Below are positions 21,577 to 30,907 of a DNA stretch of 64,000 bases, piece after piece (the stretch's first letter is position 1; each line of letters begins with the position of its first letter). The DNA lies in the NCBI RefSeq assembly GCF_021440515.1, contig NZ_JAKCMV010000008.1:1-64000 (forward strand), given 5' to 3'. This stretch comes from Enterobacter asburiae. GTDB lineage: Bacteria > Pseudomonadota > Gammaproteobacteria > Enterobacterales > Enterobacteriaceae. A program made the position numbers and the translations under genes. The notes under the pieces are model-generated. The model was not told where the DNA came from. It saw only the letters and a program-made list of their open reading frames with translations, and made no database searches.

Positions 21577-22308
21577 ATGACTCTTGATTTTCCTCGCCGT
21601 TTTCCCTGGCCGACGCTGCTCTCCGTGGCGATTCACGGTGCCCTCGTGGCGACGCTGCTTTACGCTTCGGTGAATCAGGTTATTGAAATGCTCGCGCCTT
21701 CGCAGCCCATTTCGGTAACGATGGTCACGCCTGCGGAGCTTGAGCCGCCGCAGGTTGCGCCACCACCGCCGCAGCCGGTGGCCGAGCCCGAGCCGGAACC
21801 GGAGCCAGAAGTGGTCCCTGAGCCGCCAAAAGAGGCGCCCGTGGTGATCCACAAGCCTGAGCCAAAACCTAAGCCGAAGCCTAAGCCAAAACCCAAGCCG
21901 GTGAAAAAGGTTGAAGAGCGCCCAAAACGTGAGGAACGCCCGGTCGAGACTCGCACCGCACCGGTTCAAAACACCGCGCCCGCGCGTACGGTGATGAACA
22001 ACACGCCTGCGGTAGCGAAACCGACGGTAGCCGCGCCAGCTGGCCCGCGCGTATTAAGCCGTAACCAGCCGCAGTATCCGGCGCGTGCGCAGGCCCTGCG
22101 TATTGAAGGACGCGTGCGCGTGAAGTTTGACGTGACCCCGGACGGTCGCGTTGATAACGTTCAGATCCTCTCCGCGCAGCCGTCGAATATGTTTGAGCGT
22201 GACGTCAAAGCCGCCATGCGTAAATGGCGCTACGAGGCGGGCAAGCCGGGAAGCGGTTTGATTGTGAATATCGTGTTCCGCCTGAACGGCGGGGCGCAAA
22301 TGGAATAA
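21577..22308 (+). CDS. tonB: Energy transducer TonB
   Basis: Couples the proton-motive force (via ExbBD) to outer-membrane siderophore and vitamin B12 receptors. The protein has 243 residues. An N-terminal membrane anchor (about 12-35) includes the conserved His (SVAIHG). A long Glu-Pro/Lys-Pro repeat region (about 50-110) follows and spans the periplasm. The C-terminal TonB domain contains SRNQPQYPARAQALRIEG. An in-frame ATG at 21541 would add 12 residues but abuts the promoter, so 21577 (MTLDFPRRFP) is preferred as in E. coli; neither has a strong ribosome site. Confidence 0.95.
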   Translation: MTLDFPRRFPWPTLLSVAIHGALVATLLYASVNQVIEMLAPSQPISVTMVTPAELEPPQVAPPPPQPVAEPEPEPEPEVVPEPPKEAPVVIHKPEPKPKPKPKPKPKPVKKVEERPKREERPVETRTAPVQNTAPARTVMNNTPAVAKPTVAAPAGPRVLSRNQPQYPARAQALRIEGRVRVKFDVTPDGRVDNVQILSAQPSNMFERDVKAAMRKWRYEAGKPGSGLIVNIVFRLNGGAQME

Positions 22309-22338
22309 AAAAAAGCCTCCGCAATGGAGGCTTTTTTT
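22307..22338. terminator. Bidirectional terminator between tonB and yciA
   Basis: AAAAAGCCTCC / GGAGGCTTTTT with a 5-base loop, overlapping the tonB stop region. It is known in E. coli as a bidirectional terminator. Confidence 0.9.
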
Positions 22339-22349
22339 ATATCTGACGA

Positions 22350-22745
22350 TCAGCTCTGCGGGAGCTGTCTCGGTTTCCCTTCGCTGTCTACCGCGACATA
22401 GATAAACAGCGCTTCCGTCGCCTTATAGCGCTGGCCGATAGGCTCGGAAGAGACTTTCTTGACCCACACCTCGATATTGATTGAAATCGAGGTGTTGCCG
22501 CGTTTCACGCAGCGCGCATAGCAGCAGACGACATCGCCCACCGCCACCGGGCGCAGGAAGGTCATGCCGTCCACTCTGACGGTTACTACGCGCCCGTGAG
22601 CAATCTCTTTTGCGAGAATCGCTCCCCCCATATCCATCTGTGCCATTAACCAGCCACCAAAAATGTCGCCGTTGGCGTTGGTGTCGGCAGGCATTGCTAA
22701 TGTGCGTAAAACCAGTTCGCCCTGAGGGGCGTTAGTTGTTGTCAT
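22350..22745 (-). CDS. yciA: Acyl-CoA thioester hydrolase YciA
   Basis: Hotdog-fold hexameric thioesterase with broad acyl-CoA specificity, 131 residues. The catalytic region NANGDIFGGWLMAQMD is intact, followed by the acyl-CoA-binding VRVDGMTFLRPV segment. It is convergent with tonB. It heads the yciA-yciB-yciC cluster in map order, all on the minus strand, though gaps of about 100 and 50 bp suggest separate control points. Confidence 0.95.
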   Translation of the reverse strand: MTTTNAPQGELVLRTLAMPADTNANGDIFGGWLMAQMDMGGAILAKEIAHGRVVTVRVDGMTFLRPVAVGDVVCCYARCVKRGNTSISINIEVWVKKVSSEPIGQRYKATEALFIYVAVDSEGKPRQLPQS

Positions 22746-22849
22746 TGTTTTAACTCGTAACTGAAGACTTCAGGCGGGATGCTACTATGATTTTCGACCG
22801 GAGAGAATAGCGCAGAACGCCCGCATGGCGAGCGTTCCGGGATGAATCG

Positions 22850-23392
22850 TTAGTGCTTATCGTCCTGCTGTGGCATGTGGCGATAAATATAAACGCCGCT
22901 TAACAGGGTAAATATCAGCGTCAGCGCGGTCAGGCCAAAGACCTTGAAGTTGACCCAGATATTCTGCGGCAGCCAGAAGGCGATATAGATATTCGCGAGG
23001 CCGCACAGAATAAAGAAGACCGCCCAGGCGATATTCAGCCGCGACCACACGTCCTGCGGCAGCGTCAGCTCTTTGCCGAGCATGCGCTGAATCAGCGGCT
23101 TTTTCATGACCCACTGGCTGATAAGCAGCGCGCCGGCGAACAGGCCGTAAATCACCGTCACCTTCCACTTGATGAACTCGTCGTTGTGGAAGAACAGGGT
23201 TAACCCGCCAAAGACCGCCACCAGAACGAAGGTGATCAGCGCCATTTTTTCGACTTTGCGATAACGCACCCAGCTATAGATGAGCACGATAGCGGTAGCG
23301 ACGATCAGTGCCGAGGTAGCGGCGTAAATGTCGTAGAGCTTATAAAACGCGAAAAACACGACAAGGGGTAAAAAATCAAGAAACTGCTTCAT
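22850..23392 (-). CDS. yciB: Inner-membrane protein YciB (IspA/intracellular septation family)
   Basis: A 180-residue integral membrane protein with five hydrophobic segments, beginning [20 protein letters not shown]. Family members affect cell-envelope synthesis, septation and membrane potential, and interact with elongation and division factors; the molecular role is unsettled. Synteny with yciA and yciC is as in E. coli. Confidence 0.93.
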   Translation of the reverse strand: MKQFLDFLPLVVFFAFYKLYDIYAATSALIVATAIVLIYSWVRYRKVEKMALITFVLVAVFGGLTLFFHNDEFIKWKVTVIYGLFAGALLISQWVMKKPLIQRMLGKELTLPQDVWSRLNIAWAVFFILCGLANIYIAFWLPQNIWVNFKVFGLTALTLIFTLLSGVYIYRHMPQQDDKH

Positions 23393-23444
23393 TCTGTGAT
23401 TCCATCTTCTTCGTTGAGCCGGGCCTATGGACCCGGCGATCGGA

Positions 23445-24188
23445 TTACTGACGAATTAACGTATACAGGCGGAACAGGTAGACCAGCAGCACGGCTGAAA
23501 TCAGGTTGCTCAGCGTATTCGCCACGACCGCGCCCACGTTTGGCGTGAGCACGGCAAAGTTAGGTGCAAACAGCAACAGCAGCGTTTTTGCCAGCAGCCA
23601 GCCGATAACGGCGGGTGCGACCAGACGCATATTAGACCATGCCAGCTTTATGCTGCTGCGCATAGCGATGAATATTCCCATTTTATCCTGAACAACCATC
23701 ACTGGCGCGAATGAAAGCACGATAGCCAGCAGAATACCGGGCACCACGACCAGCATAATGCCAATCTGCACCAGCATGGTGGTTAAGAAGATGAGGATAA
23801 ACAGCTTCGGCAAGACCGGTGCGCTGGCGCCAATGGCGCGCAGGGCGCTGACGCGATGCCCGGCAGAGACCAGCTGGATCATCAGCAGAACCCCGCCCGC
23901 CAGAACCGCGTTGCCAATCAGGCCGGAAAAGGTCGACGCCGCCGACGCCCGCAGCAGAATTTGCTGTTGTTCCGGAGACATGTTCTGCACCAGCTCAAAT
24001 AACCCCACGCTACCGGCAAGATTATCGCCCTGGCTCAGGCTAGCAATCTGCTCGTCGCTCGGTGAAAACGCATGGCCAAGCACCACCGTGATAAATGCAC
24101 ATAACAACGCAATCAGTAAAAAGGTAATGAACTGATTGCGGAAAAAATTCCCCGTGTCACGGTAGACGGACTTCGCCGTGATAGACAT
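23445..24188 (-). CDS. yciC: YciC, UPF0259 inner-membrane protein
   Basis: A 247-residue polytopic membrane protein with about six hydrophobic segments, function unknown. The start was placed at ATG 24188 ([20 protein letters not shown]), behind AAGGAGAG; the 42 upstream in-frame residues are not conserved. Its length equals E. coli YciC. It is divergent from ompW. Confidence 0.92.
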   Translation of the reverse strand: MSITAKSVYRDTGNFFRNQFITFLLIALLCAFITVVLGHAFSPSDEQIASLSQGDNLAGSVGLFELVQNMSPEQQQILLRASAASTFSGLIGNAVLAGGVLLMIQLVSAGHRVSALRAIGASAPVLPKLFILIFLTTMLVQIGIMLVVVPGILLAIVLSFAPVMVVQDKMGIFIAMRSSIKLAWSNMRLVAPAVIGWLLAKTLLLLFAPNFAVLTPNVGAVVANTLSNLISAVLLVYLFRLYTLIRQ

Positions 24189-24405
24189 GCACTCTCCTTG
24201 AGTATTGCAGGTGTTAATGAGCCGGCAATTGTACACCGGATAAGTCTGCGGTGGCAGCATCAAGCCTTGTATGGAAAAGCATATCTTTGTAAAGCCGGGT
24301 AATCTGCTGCTCACCCTAAAAATTGACCTGGAAACAGGTTATTGCCTTTCACAGAGCGGCAAAAAATTAACACAGATCAATGAATGTTAAATTACTGATT
24401 TTTGT

Positions 24406-24448
24406 GTGATCTATGTTGGATCACTTATTACTCTTTTGTGAGTATATT
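24406..24448 (+). promoter_or_regulatory. Probable ompW promoter with upstream inverted repeat
   Basis: A TATATT -10 box (24443-24448) has no good -35 match. Instead a 6-bp inverted repeat GTGATC-N7-GATCAC (24406-24424) is centred about 40 bp before the expected start site, where a class II activator would bind. The half sites resemble the CRP/FNR family, but the 7-base gap is longer than the CRP consensus. ompW is FNR-activated in E. coli; the link here is inferred. Confidence 0.45.
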
Positions 24449-24484
24449 CACCCCCGCTATGAAAACCACAACGATGGAGCGGAT

Positions 24485-25117
24485 ATGAAAAAATTAGCGG
24501 TGGCAGCCCTTATCTTAAGCAGTCTCTCTGGCGGCGCGTACGCGCATGAAGCAGGCGAGTTCTTTATTCGTGCTGGTTCGGCAACGGTTCGTCCTACGGA
24601 AGGTTCCGACAACGTCCTGGGGATGGGCGGTTTTAACGTCAGCAACAATACCCAACTGGGACTGACGTTCACCTATATGGCAACGGAAAACATTGGCGTT
24701 GAGCTTCTGGCCGCAACCCCATTCCGGCATCGCGTCGGCTTAGGGCCGACCGGGGATATCGCCACGGTTCACCATTTACCCCCAACCCTGATGGCGCAGT
24801 GGTATTTCGGTGACGCCAGCAGCAAGCTGCGCCCCTATATTGGCGCCGGGGTGAACTACACCACCTTCTTCGATGAGAAGTTCAACGATACGGGTAAAGA
24901 GGCGGGTCTTTCCGATCTCAGCCTGAAAGATTCCTGGGGGATGGCGGGGCAGGTCGGAATGGATTACCTCATCAACCGCGACTGGTTGATTAACGCCTCG
25001 GTCTGGTACATGGATATCGACACCGACGTGCGCTTCAAGCATAACGGTGACCAGCAAAGCATCCACACGCGTCTGGATCCGTGGGTCTTTATGTTCTCGG
25101 CGGGTTACCGTTTCTGA
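24485..25117 (+). CDS. ompW: Outer membrane protein W
   Basis: An eight-stranded beta-barrel porin-like protein with a hydrophobic channel, 210 residues. The signal peptide is MKKLAVAALILSSLSGGAYA, cleaved before HEAGEF. The mature chain ends in the aromatic barrel signature GYRF. Start codon ATG 24485 follows GGAGCGG; an upstream in-frame ATG (24413) falls in the promoter. It is divergent from yciC. Regulation by oxygen and small RNAs is known for the family. Confidence 0.95.
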   Translation: MKKLAVAALILSSLSGGAYAHEAGEFFIRAGSATVRPTEGSDNVLGMGGFNVSNNTQLGLTFTYMATENIGVELLAATPFRHRVGLGPTGDIATVHHLPPTLMAQWYFGDASSKLRPYIGAGVNYTTFFDEKFNDTGKEAGLSDLSLKDSWGMAGQVGMDYLINRDWLINASVWYMDIDTDVRFKHNGDQQSIHTRLDPWVFMFSAGYRF

Positions 25118-25156
25118 TAGATAGACATATAGCTGGCCGCAGTGCGGCCAGTATTT

Positions 25157-25504
25157 TCAAAATGACGGATAAACGGGACGTTCATCCAGCTTTGCGCAAT
25201 AGCGAAGCGACGACTCGCCATCATACCAGTAGCGGAATGTATCATTCTTAATCGAATGGAAAAGAATATCGCCGTTAGCAAAGGGAATTATTTCCGTATC
25301 ACCGGCGCGTTTATGCCCTGCACCGGTTTCAAAATTTCCCTGCCATTTTTCCTGAGTATGTCCATAGACGTGCAATATCACTTCCACCAGCCCTCTCTCC
25401 GGGCAATTCAGTCTTAATACCGTGGAAGAAAAATCCAGACATAACGCGCGAAATGAAATAAAAAATAAACAAAACAAAAGCGTTCTAAAAACCATCAACA
25501 CCAT
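25157..25504 (-). CDS. Hypothetical exported protein
   Basis: A 115-residue frame that starts with a hydrophobic signal-like segment (MVFRTLLFCLFFISFRALC), followed by a short hydrophilic domain with two Cys (LNCPERG, LRYCAKL) that could form a disulfide. A later in-frame ATG at 25495 is an alternative start. I do not recognise the family. It is convergent with ompW and AT-richer than its neighbours, so it may be lineage-specific. Confidence 0.6.
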   Translation of the reverse strand: MVLMVFRTLLFCLFFISFRALCLDFSSTVLRLNCPERGLVEVILHVYGHTQEKWQGNFETGAGHKRAGDTEIIPFANGDILFHSIKNDTFRYWYDGESSLRYCAKLDERPVYPSF

Positions 25505-25589
25505 AAAGCCTTACTCAAACCAGGAGTAAGATTTTACTTAAGTAATAAATTTTGGCCTTGCCCTGGATCAAGAAGGCTTAACTATCAAT

Positions 25590-25878
25590 ATGATGGCTTT
25601 TAGCGTCGACGTCGAGTACGACACTGACGGACGATATATCCCTGCTGGCGATATAATTAAGGTATGGTGGTGACTCTTTAGTTCTGGCAGGAGGGGATAT
25701 CCCCAATATCAAATTTGAATGCCCGGTCTGTGCAGGGAAACAGTTTCAGTTTACCAGTTTTAGCCCTACACACGATCAACCTCATGGTGCAGTATGCGCT
25801 GTTTGCGGAACGCGACTCACCGCCCATTCATGCCTGACGAAACTTAAACGACGACGATGGCCTAAGCCAGTCTCCTGA
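25590..25878 (+). pseudogene. Frameshifted small zinc-ribbon gene
   Basis: Two overlapping frames read as one protein if a single base shift is allowed at GGTATGGTGGTG (about 25661-25672). The first frame is ATG 25590 to TGA 25673 (27 residues, MMAFSVDVEYDTDGRYIPAG...KVWW). The second, open from 25654 without any usual start codon, ends at 25878. It carries CPVC and CAVC motifs about 28 residues apart, a Cys4 zinc-ribbon pattern, and a basic tail. A hairpin terminator follows directly. It is either a pseudogene by slippage or a frameshift-expressed gene; the family is not recognised. Confidence 0.55.
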
Positions 25879-25880
25879 AT

Positions 25881-25904
25881 AAAGGCCTCTACAGAGGCCT
25901 TTTT
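25881..25904. terminator. Bidirectional terminator downstream of zinc-ribbon gene and yedF
   Basis: AAAGGCCTCT / AGAGGCCTTT with a short loop and trailing T's on the plus strand; the A's at its left edge serve the minus strand. Confidence 0.82.
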
Positions 25905-25914
25905 AATATCTGAA

Positions 25915-26148
25915 TTATTTTTGAATTAAATAGCGAATGGTTGGCCCGTCCTGCTGAATATCCAGCACGGTATAACCGTGGTTTTTCGCATCCAGCGGAA
26001 TGTTATTAATCGACTGCGGGCAATCGCTCACCACTTCAAGGATCTCTCCTTTTTTAAGCTGCGGCAGCGCTTCAAGTGTCGCCACCGCCGGATAAGGGCA
26101 AGGCTCTCCCACCATATCCAGACGGTAGTCAGGTACGATCTCTTTCAT
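25915..26148 (-). CDS. yedF: YedF, TusA-like sulfurtransferase family protein
   Basis: A 77-residue SirA/TusA-fold protein, almost identical to E. coli YedF. The conserved Cys is in the motif GEPCPYPAV near residue 17. It is thought to act in sulfur or selenium transfer with the membrane protein YedE; the reaction is not established. Its start overlaps the yedE stop (ATGA at 26145-26148), so the two are translationally coupled. Confidence 0.95.
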   Translation of the reverse strand: MKEIVPDYRLDMVGEPCPYPAVATLEALPQLKKGEILEVVSDCPQSINNIPLDAKNHGYTVLDIQQDGPTIRYLIQK

Positions 26149-27356
26149 GCAGTAGTCTCCTGGGCTGTGGTTTTCGCGGCCGAGCGGCGAAAGAAGCGTT
26201 TTTCCTGCGCGATAACCAGTAAAAAGGCGATCAGCAGCAGGGCGTAGGTGACCAGCAGGCCGCCCAGCGGCCCGAAGGTGCTCAGCAGGTTTACCTTGTC
26301 CCAGCTGGTTGCCAGCGCGGGGGATACGTCATCCCAGTAGTAGGCCAGAATGGTTGAGCCAATCACGTTGCCAAGCCCCACCCACCAGTAATGGACCTGG
26401 CCTTCAACCGCGCGATACATCCAGCCGGTTTCACAGCCGCCCGCCAGCACAATCCCGAAGCCAAATAACAGACCGCCGATCACCGCGTTCGGGCCCGCCC
26501 ACATAATTTTGGGCTCAATGCCAAGCTGGACGTAGCTGAAGATGCCGATGGCGCTCACCGCCATCCCGGCAATAATGGCTTTCGCCATCATGGTGCGCCC
26601 GGTGATCCACATATCGCGAAACGCCGAGGTAAAGCAGATTTGCGCGCGCTCGATAAGCAGACCAAAGCCCACGCCAAACAGCATGGCGAGGCCCAGCTTC
26701 GGCTGATTAAGGGCGGTGCACAATGCCCAGGCGATCGTGGCGAAGAAGACCAGCATGCCGAGGCGGAAACGACGACGCGCCTGGTCGGGCTTCTGCGTCA
26801 GCGGGGACGCCGCGCTGACTTTGGTCATTTTGACCGGAATACGGAAGAAGGGCAGCAGCGTAAAGCGCGCGCCAAAATAAGAGCCAATCGCCGTGGCGAC
26901 GGCAAAGAACCACGCGTGAAGGGAGAACTGAGGAATACCGGTAAAGAAGGCGGCGAGGTTACAGCCCATCGCCAGACGCGCGCCGAACCCGGCGATGATC
27001 CCGCCCACGACCGCCTGCATAATGCGGATCCGGCTTTTCGGCATACGCAGCTTCACGTTATTTGCCCACAGCGCGGCGGCAAAACAGCCGCCGAACATGC
27101 CGATAATCATCATCCCGTCGATACGGGTGAGCGGCGTGCCGTCCAGATGAATCAGTTTGAAATATCCCCACTCTTCGGCGTGGACCCCTGCAAGCTGCAA
27201 CAGCTGACCGCCCCAGCGGGTAAACTCGCCGGTGACCGCCCAGAAGGTGCCGGTAATGCCGAAGTAATAGGTAGAGAGAATGCCCGCAGCGATGACCGCC
27301 GGAACGGGTGACCAGAACTTAACCAGGTAAGTCTGTTTGAAGTAGTGCCATGACAT
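26145..27356 (-). CDS. yedE: YedE, YeeE/YedE-family selenium/sulfur transport protein
   Basis: A 403-residue polytopic membrane protein with about ten hydrophobic segments. It carries the family Cys motifs FGARLAMGCNLAAFFTG and LAGGCETGWMYR in its two pseudo-repeats, which in the YeeE relatives line a thiosulfate channel. YedE is linked to selenium metabolism. It forms a two-gene operon with yedF. In E. coli yedEF is far from ompW-trpA, so its presence here is a rearrangement relative to K-12. Confidence 0.92.
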   Translation of the reverse strand: MSWHYFKQTYLVKFWSPVPAVIAAGILSTYYFGITGTFWAVTGEFTRWGGQLLQLAGVHAEEWGYFKLIHLDGTPLTRIDGMMIIGMFGGCFAAALWANNVKLRMPKSRIRIMQAVVGGIIAGFGARLAMGCNLAAFFTGIPQFSLHAWFFAVATAIGSYFGARFTLLPFFRIPVKMTKVSAASPLTQKPDQARRRFRLGMLVFFATIAWALCTALNQPKLGLAMLFGVGFGLLIERAQICFTSAFRDMWITGRTMMAKAIIAGMAVSAIGIFSYVQLGIEPKIMWAGPNAVIGGLLFGFGIVLAGGCETGWMYRAVEGQVHYWWVGLGNVIGSTILAYYWDDVSPALATSWDKVNLLSTFGPLGGLLVTYALLLIAFLLVIAQEKRFFRRSAAKTTAQETTA

Positions 27357-27496
27357 GTGTAAGCCTCTGAACTCAGAAGGGGTAAAGCGACAAAAGAAAC
27401 CGAATCATACGCTGACGGCCGCGTTTGAAAAGGTATTCACGCCGAGAATATCGACGGGATCAATTTTGGCCTGACACCTTAGTATTACAGAGGAGG

Positions 27497-27525
27497 GAAA
27501 ACCGTCTGGCAATGCGCCAGACGGT
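27497..27525 (-). terminator. trp operon terminator
   Basis: Perfect 10-bp stem ACCGTCTGGC / GCCAGACGGT with a 5-base loop. The A tract at 27498-27501 gives a short U run on the minus strand. It starts 8 bp after the trpA stop. Confidence 0.82.
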
Positions 27526-27532
27526 GAGGGCA

Positions 27533-28342
27533 TTACGCGTGGCGGGTCGCCGCTTTCATTCCGGTCGCGAAGGTTTTCAGCTCCGCCAGCATCTGTTCTG
27601 GCTTATCCAGGTTGTTCTCAATGATTTTAACAATCGCCGAGCCTGAAATCGCCCCGGCCGCTTTCGCGTCGATAGCGGCACGCACCTGTTCCGGCGAGGA
27701 AATCCCAAAGCCCTGTAGCGGAGGTGCGGCGTTGTACTCGGCCAGCTTTTCCACCAGATGGTGCAGCGGCAGGGCGGCTTTGTTTTCCGCGCCGGTGACG
27801 CCCGCGCGGGAGAGCAGATAGGTGTAGCCGCGTCCGTAAGAGGCAATCTGGCGCAGCAGTGCGTCATCGGCATTCGGCGGGCAGATGAAAATCGGCGCGA
27901 CGTTATGGCGCATTGCCGTCTGGCGGAACGGGGCAGACTCTTCAACCGGCACGTCGGCAACCAGCACGGAGTCTACGCCCACGCGGGCGCACTCGGCGTA
28001 GAATTCGTCGATACCGCGGTTGAACACCAGATTGGCGTACATCAGCAGGCCAATCGGAATGGTCGGGTGCTTCTGGCGAATGGCGGCCAGCATTTCGAAG
28101 CACTGGGTTGGCGTCACGCCTGACGCAAAGGCGCGCAGGGTGGCGTTCTGAATGGTCGGGCCATCCGCCAGCGGATCCGAGAACGGGATCCCCAGCTCCA
28201 GCGCATCGGCACCGGCTTCAATCAGGGTGTCGATGATTTTTAACGACTGCTCAGGGCCCGGATCGCCCAGCGTAACGAAGGGAACGAACGCGCCTTCCTG
28301 GCGGGATTTCAGTTGTGCAAATGCGTTATCGTAGCGTTCCAT
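27533..28342 (-). CDS. trpA: Tryptophan synthase alpha subunit
   Basis: Cleaves indole-3-glycerol phosphate to indole and glyceraldehyde-3-phosphate and channels indole to TrpB. It is a 269-residue TIM barrel with the catalytic Glu in [10 protein letters not shown] and Asp in the same segment, plus the phosphate-binding GFGISSPEQ. The start overlaps the trpB stop by one base (TGATG), so the two are coupled. It is the last gene of the operon. Confidence 0.98.
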   Translation of the reverse strand: MERYDNAFAQLKSRQEGAFVPFVTLGDPGPEQSLKIIDTLIEAGADALELGIPFSDPLADGPTIQNATLRAFASGVTPTQCFEMLAAIRQKHPTIPIGLLMYANLVFNRGIDEFYAECARVGVDSVLVADVPVEESAPFRQTAMRHNVAPIFICPPNADDALLRQIASYGRGYTYLLSRAGVTGAENKAALPLHHLVEKLAEYNAAPPLQGFGISSPEQVRAAIDAKAAGAISGSAIVKIIENNLDKPEQMLAELKTFATGMKAATRHA

Positions 28343-29535
28343 CAGATTTCCCCTCGTGCTTTCAGAATATCGTGAACGGTGAAGATATCTTTATCACCGC
28401 GACCGGAAAGGTTCACCACCAGCAGCTGCTCTTTTTCCGGGTTTTCTTTGATCATTTTCAGCGCGTGCGCCAGCGCGTGGGAGGACTCCAGCGCCGGGAT
28501 GATCCCTTCGTTACGACACAGCGTTTTGAAGGCTTCCAGCGCTTCGTCATCGGTAATCGAGACATATTCCGCGCGTCCGGTGCTGTTCAGGTACGCGTGC
28601 TGCGGCCCGACGGACGGGAAGTCCAGCCCGGCAGAAATAGAGTAAGACTCCTCAATCTGGCCTTCGTCGGTCTGCATCATCGGCGATTTCATGCCGAAGT
28701 AGATCCCAACGCGACCGTGCTTGAGCGGTGCGCCGTGCTCGCCGGATTCGATCCCGTGGCCCGCTGGCTCCACGCCAATCAGACCCACGCTGGTGTCGTC
28801 GATAAAGTCAGCAAACATGCCGATGGCGTTAGAGCCGCCGCCCACGCAGGCGATCACCGCATCCGGCAGGCGACCCTCTTTTTCGAGGATCTGCGCTTTT
28901 GTCTCTTCGCCGATCATGCGCTGGAACTCGCGCACGATGGTCGGGAACGGGTGCGGGCCTGCGGCGGTGCCGAGCATATAGTGCGCGGTGTCGTAGCTGC
29001 CGGACCAGTCGCGCAGCGCCTCGTTACAGGCATCTTTCAGCGTGGCGGAGCCGCTGTGCACCGGGATCACTTCCGCACCCATCAGCCGCATGCGGAACAC
29101 GTTCGGCGACTGGCGCTCAACGTCCTTCGCCCCCATGTAGATACGGCATTTCAGGCCGAGCAGCGCGCTCGCCAGCGCCGACGCCACGCCGTGCTGGCCC
29201 GCGCCGGTTTCGGCGATGATTTCGGTTTTGCCCATCCGCTTGGCAAGCAGCGCCTGGCCTAACACCTGGTTGGTTTTGTGCGCGCCGCCGTGCAGCAGAT
29301 CTTCACGCTTGAGGTACAGGGTGGTGTTGGTGCCCTCGGTCAGGTTGCGGCATTTGGTCAGCGCCGTCGGGCGGCCCGCGTAGTTTTTCAGCAGGTCGGT
29401 AAACTCGGCCTGAAACGCCGGGTCTTTCTGGGCGCTGACGAAAGCTTCTTCGAGCTGGCGCAGTGCGGGCATCAGGATCTGTGGTACGTACATCCCACCG
29501 AACTCACCAAAATACGGGTTAAGTAATGTCGTCAT
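28342..29535 (-). CDS. trpB: Tryptophan synthase beta subunit
   Basis: PLP-dependent condensation of indole and serine to tryptophan. The protein has 397 residues. The PLP lysine lies in the motif GGAHKTNQ near residue 87, and the phosphate loop [10 protein letters not shown] is present. The frame extends upstream to 29556, but the ATG at 29535 ([19 protein letters not shown]) with GGAAG upstream gives the family length. It lies ten bases after trpC. Confidence 0.98.
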   Translation of the reverse strand: MTTLLNPYFGEFGGMYVPQILMPALRQLEEAFVSAQKDPAFQAEFTDLLKNYAGRPTALTKCRNLTEGTNTTLYLKREDLLHGGAHKTNQVLGQALLAKRMGKTEIIAETGAGQHGVASALASALLGLKCRIYMGAKDVERQSPNVFRMRLMGAEVIPVHSGSATLKDACNEALRDWSGSYDTAHYMLGTAAGPHPFPTIVREFQRMIGEETKAQILEKEGRLPDAVIACVGGGSNAIGMFADFIDDTSVGLIGVEPAGHGIESGEHGAPLKHGRVGIYFGMKSPMMQTDEGQIEESYSISAGLDFPSVGPQHAYLNSTGRAEYVSITDDEALEAFKTLCRNEGIIPALESSHALAHALKMIKENPEKEQLLVVNLSGRGDKDIFTVHDILKARGEI

Positions 29536-29545
29536 CTTTTCTTCC

Positions 29546-30904
29546 TTAATATGCACGCAGAGTTTTAAACACCGAGGCCATTTTGCTGGCGTCTTTAATT
29601 CCCGGTTCTGACTCTACGCCTGAATTGAAATCGAGGCCTGCGCAGCCGGCTTTAGCCGCTTCTACACAGTTGTCCGGGCTTAAGCCACCCGCGAGCAGGA
29701 CGTTGTCCAGCACTTCGCCATGGAGCAGCGACCAGTCGAAACGCTGGCCGGTGCCGCCCTGGCCGTTATCCAGTACATATTTATCAACGTGGTTCAGGTT
29801 ACGCGCGGGCAGTGTCTCGCCTACGCTCTGCGCCTTCCAGATTTGAACGGAAGGGGCAAGCACCGCGCGCAGCGCGTCGATGTAGGCCTGGTCTTCGCTG
29901 CCGTGCAGCTGAACCGCGCGCAGGGATAACGCCCCGGCTTTTGCCGCCACGTCTGCAATCTCGGCATTGCGGAACACGCCCACATAGCCGAGCGGGGCGG
30001 CGGCGATAATCTGGCGCGCCTGGTTTTCGGTCACGGCGCGGGGAGAGGTGTCCACGAAGATCAGCCCGCCGTAAATCGCCCCGGCCTCATAGGCTGCTTT
30101 CGCATCCTGTTCCCGGGTTAAGCCGCACACTTTGTTTTCACCCAGCAGCACGCGGCGCACGGCGGCGTTGAGATCGTCATGCTCCATCATCGCCGAGCCA
30201 ATCAGGAAGCCGTTGGCAAAGTGGCTTAACTCGCGAACCTGGGCATAGCTGTTAATGCCGGATTCGCTGATGACGGTCACGCCCGCCCCCAGACGCGGCG
30301 CAAGCTGGCGGGTGCGGTTGAGGTCAATCGACAGATCGCGCAGGTCGCGGTTGTTGATGCCCACCACTTTGGCCTCCAGCGCGATAGCGCGCTCCAGCTC
30401 CTCTTCGTTGCTCACTTCGGTCAGCACGCCCATGTTCAGGCTGTGCGCCACCGCCGACAGCTGGCGATACTGCTCGTCGTCGAGCACCGAGAGCATCAGC
30501 AGGCAGGCGTCGGCCTGGTAAAAGCGGGCCAGCCAGATCTGATACGGGTCGATAATAAAGTCTTTGCACAGGATCGGCTGCGGCGCGATGCCGCTGACAA
30601 TCGGCAGAAAATCAAAGCTGCCCTGGAAATATTTCTCATCCGTCAGCACCGAAATGGCCGACGCATGGTGTTTGTAGATCCCGGCGATGCGCGCGGGATC
30701 GAAATCATCGCGAATCACGCCTTTCGATGGCGAGGCTTTCTTACACTCCAGGATAAACGCGGTGCGCGCGCCCTGAAGAGCATCGTAAAAACGGCGGGTG
30801 CTCGGCACCACGTCGTTCTGGAAACTGGCAAGCGGCTGCTGCGCTTTGCGGGCTTCTACCCAGATGGCCTTGTCGGCAACGATTTTCGCTAAAACGGTCT
30901 GCAT
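29546..30904 (-). CDS. trpC: Bifunctional indole-3-glycerol phosphate synthase / phosphoribosylanthranilate isomerase
   Basis: A TrpC-TrpF fusion typical of enterobacteria, 452 residues. Residues 1 to about 255 form the IGPS barrel ([25 protein letters not shown]). The remainder is the PRA isomerase barrel ([22 protein letters not shown]). It catalyses two consecutive steps between TrpD and TrpA. It lies three bases after trpD. Confidence 0.98.
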   Translation of the reverse strand: MQTVLAKIVADKAIWVEARKAQQPLASFQNDVVPSTRRFYDALQGARTAFILECKKASPSKGVIRDDFDPARIAGIYKHHASAISVLTDEKYFQGSFDFLPIVSGIAPQPILCKDFIIDPYQIWLARFYQADACLLMLSVLDDEQYRQLSAVAHSLNMGVLTEVSNEEELERAIALEAKVVGINNRDLRDLSIDLNRTRQLAPRLGAGVTVISESGINSYAQVRELSHFANGFLIGSAMMEHDDLNAAVRRVLLGENKVCGLTREQDAKAAYEAGAIYGGLIFVDTSPRAVTENQARQIIAAAPLGYVGVFRNAEIADVAAKAGALSLRAVQLHGSEDQAYIDALRAVLAPSVQIWKAQSVGETLPARNLNHVDKYVLDNGQGGTGQRFDWSLLHGEVLDNVLLAGGLSPDNCVEAAKAGCAGLDFNSGVESEPGIKDASKMASVFKTLRAY

Positions 30905-30907
30905 TCT

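Noticed and set aside
28315-29262. 315-codon plus-strand frame across trpB
   Set aside because: Shadow of trpB with Arg/His-rich, low-complexity translation.
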